From assembly GCA_963725505.1 (NCBI GenBank), contig CAVRYN010000022.1:124001-188000 (forward strand): a stretch of DNA of 64,000 nucleotides, given 5' to 3'. This DNA is from Udaeobacter sp963725505. GTDB lineage: Bacteria; Verrucomicrobiota; Verrucomicrobiia; Chthoniobacterales; UBA10450. Positions 62,479-64,000 of this stretch are shown here, one piece after another. The position numbers and the translations under genes are program-made. The stretch's first letter is position 1, and each line of letters opens with the position of its first letter. The notes below the pieces were generated by a model, which worked only from the letters and a program-made list of their open reading frames with translations, was not told the DNA's origin and made no database searches.

Positions 62479-64000
62479 TCATGTTTTCTTCGTTACGGGC
62501 AAAGTAAAATAGAAGCGCGCGCCGCCATCGGCAACATTCTCCGCTTGGATTTCACCGCCATGAGCTTCTACGATGGAGCGCACAATGGCCAGTCCCATTC
62601 CCAGCCCTTGCTCCTTGGTAGTGAAGAACTGGTCGAACAAGCGTTCGTGCACTTCCGTGCGAATGCCTGTGCCATGATCGCGCACGCTTAAGCGCACTTC
62701 GCCATCGCCACTGCCAGCCGTGCTAATCTCTACCTTGCGCTGGCCGGGTGGTGTCTGCCGCATGGCATCAAAGGCATTACTGACCAGATTAACCAGGACC
62801 TGCTGAATCTGGACCGGATCTCCTTCGATCACTGGCAGGTCCTTCGCCAGCGATGTTTCTAACTCACATGAACAGGCCACTGCATCCGGCCTGACAACAT
62901 GCGCTACATTCATGACCAGCTCATTCAGATTGATCCGGCGCCGGATAGGATCGCCTTTCTTGATTGTGTTGCGCACGTCCTGGATGATCTCGTGCGCGCG
63001 ATGCCCGTCTGCTACCACGTCGACGAGGATGTCGCGCAAGATCCCAGGATGTTCCTCGCCTCTGTCAATAAGGCGCTTGCCGGCATTGGCATTCGTAATA
63101 ATGGCGGAAAGCGGCTGGCCAAGCTCATGGGCGAGTGAGGCCGTCATCTCACCGAGTAAGCTAACGCGGCCAAGCAAGTTAATTTGTTCGCGATGATGGC
63201 GTGCCTTCTCTTCGGCCTGCGTTAAGGAACGCTCCGCCCGGCGTCGTTTCACGAGATTAGCCAGCAAACCCATGATCAGCAGGGCTTGCAGAATGCAAAT
63301 CGAAAAACCGGCTACGATCCACGTCCGGTAGCGTTCCCAGACCGTCGGCACACGGAACAAGACCGTGCTTCCGGGCGGAAGGAGGTTCTCATTAATCTTC
63401 CATCGCTGGAGCTCGCGCCAGTCATAACGCGGAGGGAGACGCTGGACGAGTCTTGGAGCAAAACTGGAAGCTTGTTCACCTTGCAAAATACGAATGGCGA
63501 CCTCCGCAGCTTCCTTTCCCATAAGCTCGCTCTGATAAAGACGTCCACCTACAATCCCCAAGCCCAGTTGATGATTAAAGATGGAGTTGATGGGCGCGTT
63601 TGCGACCTGATGGAGACGTTGCAGTGCCTCGTCGGCATTGAGGGTTACACCGGCAGCATCGCGCAGCAGCAACAGGACAAAGATGTAGGAATCTGGCGGC
63701 AACGTCGCGACCCGACGCAGCATTTGGTCAAAGGAGAGATCGCTGTAATAGGTGAAGTTAATTCGGTTTGCGAGTGGCTTGGTTGCCTTTTGGAAAACCT
63801 CCTGCCAAACATGCTCGAGCGGCGTCGCGCCCACTACGACCGCGATATTTTTTGTCGCGGGCGCAATTTGCAGCATGTCTTCAAGCAAGCCGGGAATTTC
63901 ATATATCTGCCCGATGTAGGCCGCGTTCTTCTCCAACGCGCCCGGCGGCAGTAACCGCCGATCGGCTGAGGCATAAAGGATGGGCGTTTCCGGAAAAAGC
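62479..64000 (-). CDS. sensor histidine kinase with ABC-binding-like sensor, partial
   Basis: The open frame continues to the right edge (FPETPILYASADRRLLPPGA and on), so the start lies outside. The N-terminal part resembles a periplasmic ABC-type substrate-binding protein (YIGQIYEIPGLLEDMLQIAP, IRILQGEQASSF). One membrane helix (WIVAGFSICILQALLIMGLL) leads to a coiled coil, an H-box (LAHELGQPLSAIITNAN), N-box (NLVSNAFDAM) and G-boxes (DHGTGI, GLGMGLAIVRSIVEAHGGE). A two-component sensor kinase; its response regulator is not in the window at this end. Confidence 0.9.
   Translation of the reverse strand, partial: LFPETPILYASADRRLLPPGALEKNAAYIGQIYEIPGLLEDMLQIAPATKNIAVVVGATPLEHVWQEVFQKATKPLANRINFTYYSDLSFDQMLRRVATLPPDSYIFVLLLLRDAAGVTLNADEALQRLHQVANAPINSIFNHQLGLGIVGGRLYQSELMGKEAAEVAIRILQGEQASSFAPRLVQRLPPRYDWRELQRWKINENLLPPGSTVLFRVPTVWERYRTWIVAGFSICILQALLIMGLLANLVKRRRAERSLTQAEEKARHHREQINLLGRVSLLGEMTASLAHELGQPLSAIITNANAGKRLIDRGEEHPGILRDILVDVVADGHRAHEIIQDVRNTIKKGDPIRRRINLNELVMNVAHVVRPDAVACSCELETSLAKDLPVIEGDPVQIQQVLVNLVSNAFDAMRQTPPGQRKVEISTAGSGDGEVRLSVRDHGTGIRTEVHERLFDQFFTTKEQGLGMGLAIVRSIVEAHGGEIQAENVADGGARFYFTLPVTKKT

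Overview
The window reads as a chromosomal piece of a Gram-negative, GC-rich soil-type bacterium. No rRNA, tRNA or marker gene is present. The mix of families (formylglycine sulfatase, DUF3300/DUF2950 pair, GxxExxY and small GIY-YIG nucleases, AspT antiporters, several outer-membrane barrels) and weak Shine-Dalgarno use fit Verrucomicrobiota best; this assignment is an inference. Envelope, acid and general stress genes dominate.

Layout. 0-4.5 kb: receiver protein (cut by the left edge), DUF4239 protein, lipoprotein, sulfatase. 4.5-10.2 kb: cardiolipin synthase, HAD phosphatase, 2H phosphoesterase and dodecin, sown with MITE-like inverted repeats, two of which bracket a GxxExxY nuclease gene. 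10-14.5 kb: YidB, GlsB, aquaporin, Ca2+/H+ antiporter. 14.5-24 kb: phospholipase D, EEP phosphodiesterase, an AsmA-like protein with four internal 120-residue repeats, a large membrane protein and a lipase-like lipoprotein, with duplicated scraps. 24-36 kb: PPK2, metallo-beta-lactamase (MBL)-fold hydrolase, outer-membrane channel, carbonic anhydrase, L,D-transpeptidase, DUF3300/DUF2950 and small secreted proteins. 36-41 kb: asparaginase domain, J-domain protein, class A beta-lactamase, DinB. 41-45 kb: a gene graveyard carrying two GIY-YIG nuclease units bounded by a 27-bp palindrome. 46-56.6 kb: an amino-acid decarboxylation and antiport island (AspT, OprD-like porin, aspartate 4-decarboxylase, second AspT, Orn/Lys/Arg-type decarboxylase). 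57-64 kb: VIT-like protein, outer-membrane protein, a cNMP-AckA-PduL fusion, an L-serine dehydratase with an apparent Tat signal, and a sensor kinase running off the right edge.

How it fits together. About thirteen copies of an 18-bp palindrome (core TAGGAC-N4-GTCCTA) lie mostly 30-190 bp upstream of dodecin, aquaporin, PPK2, DUF3300, small envelope proteins and the AckA-PduL fusion. This suggests one stress regulon. The decarboxylases with their antiporters, carbonic anhydrase, an HdeD-like fragment and acetate and serine metabolism suggest pH homeostasis under acid or low-oxygen conditions.

Two caveats. Many genes are split by single-base indels, mostly insertions, which looks partly like consensus error. 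Several relics are real decay. The best candidates for an undescribed system are the nuclease-plus-palindrome units (GIY-YIG at 43.1-44.2 kb; GxxExxY at 9.5-10.1 kb) and the palindrome-defined regulon.
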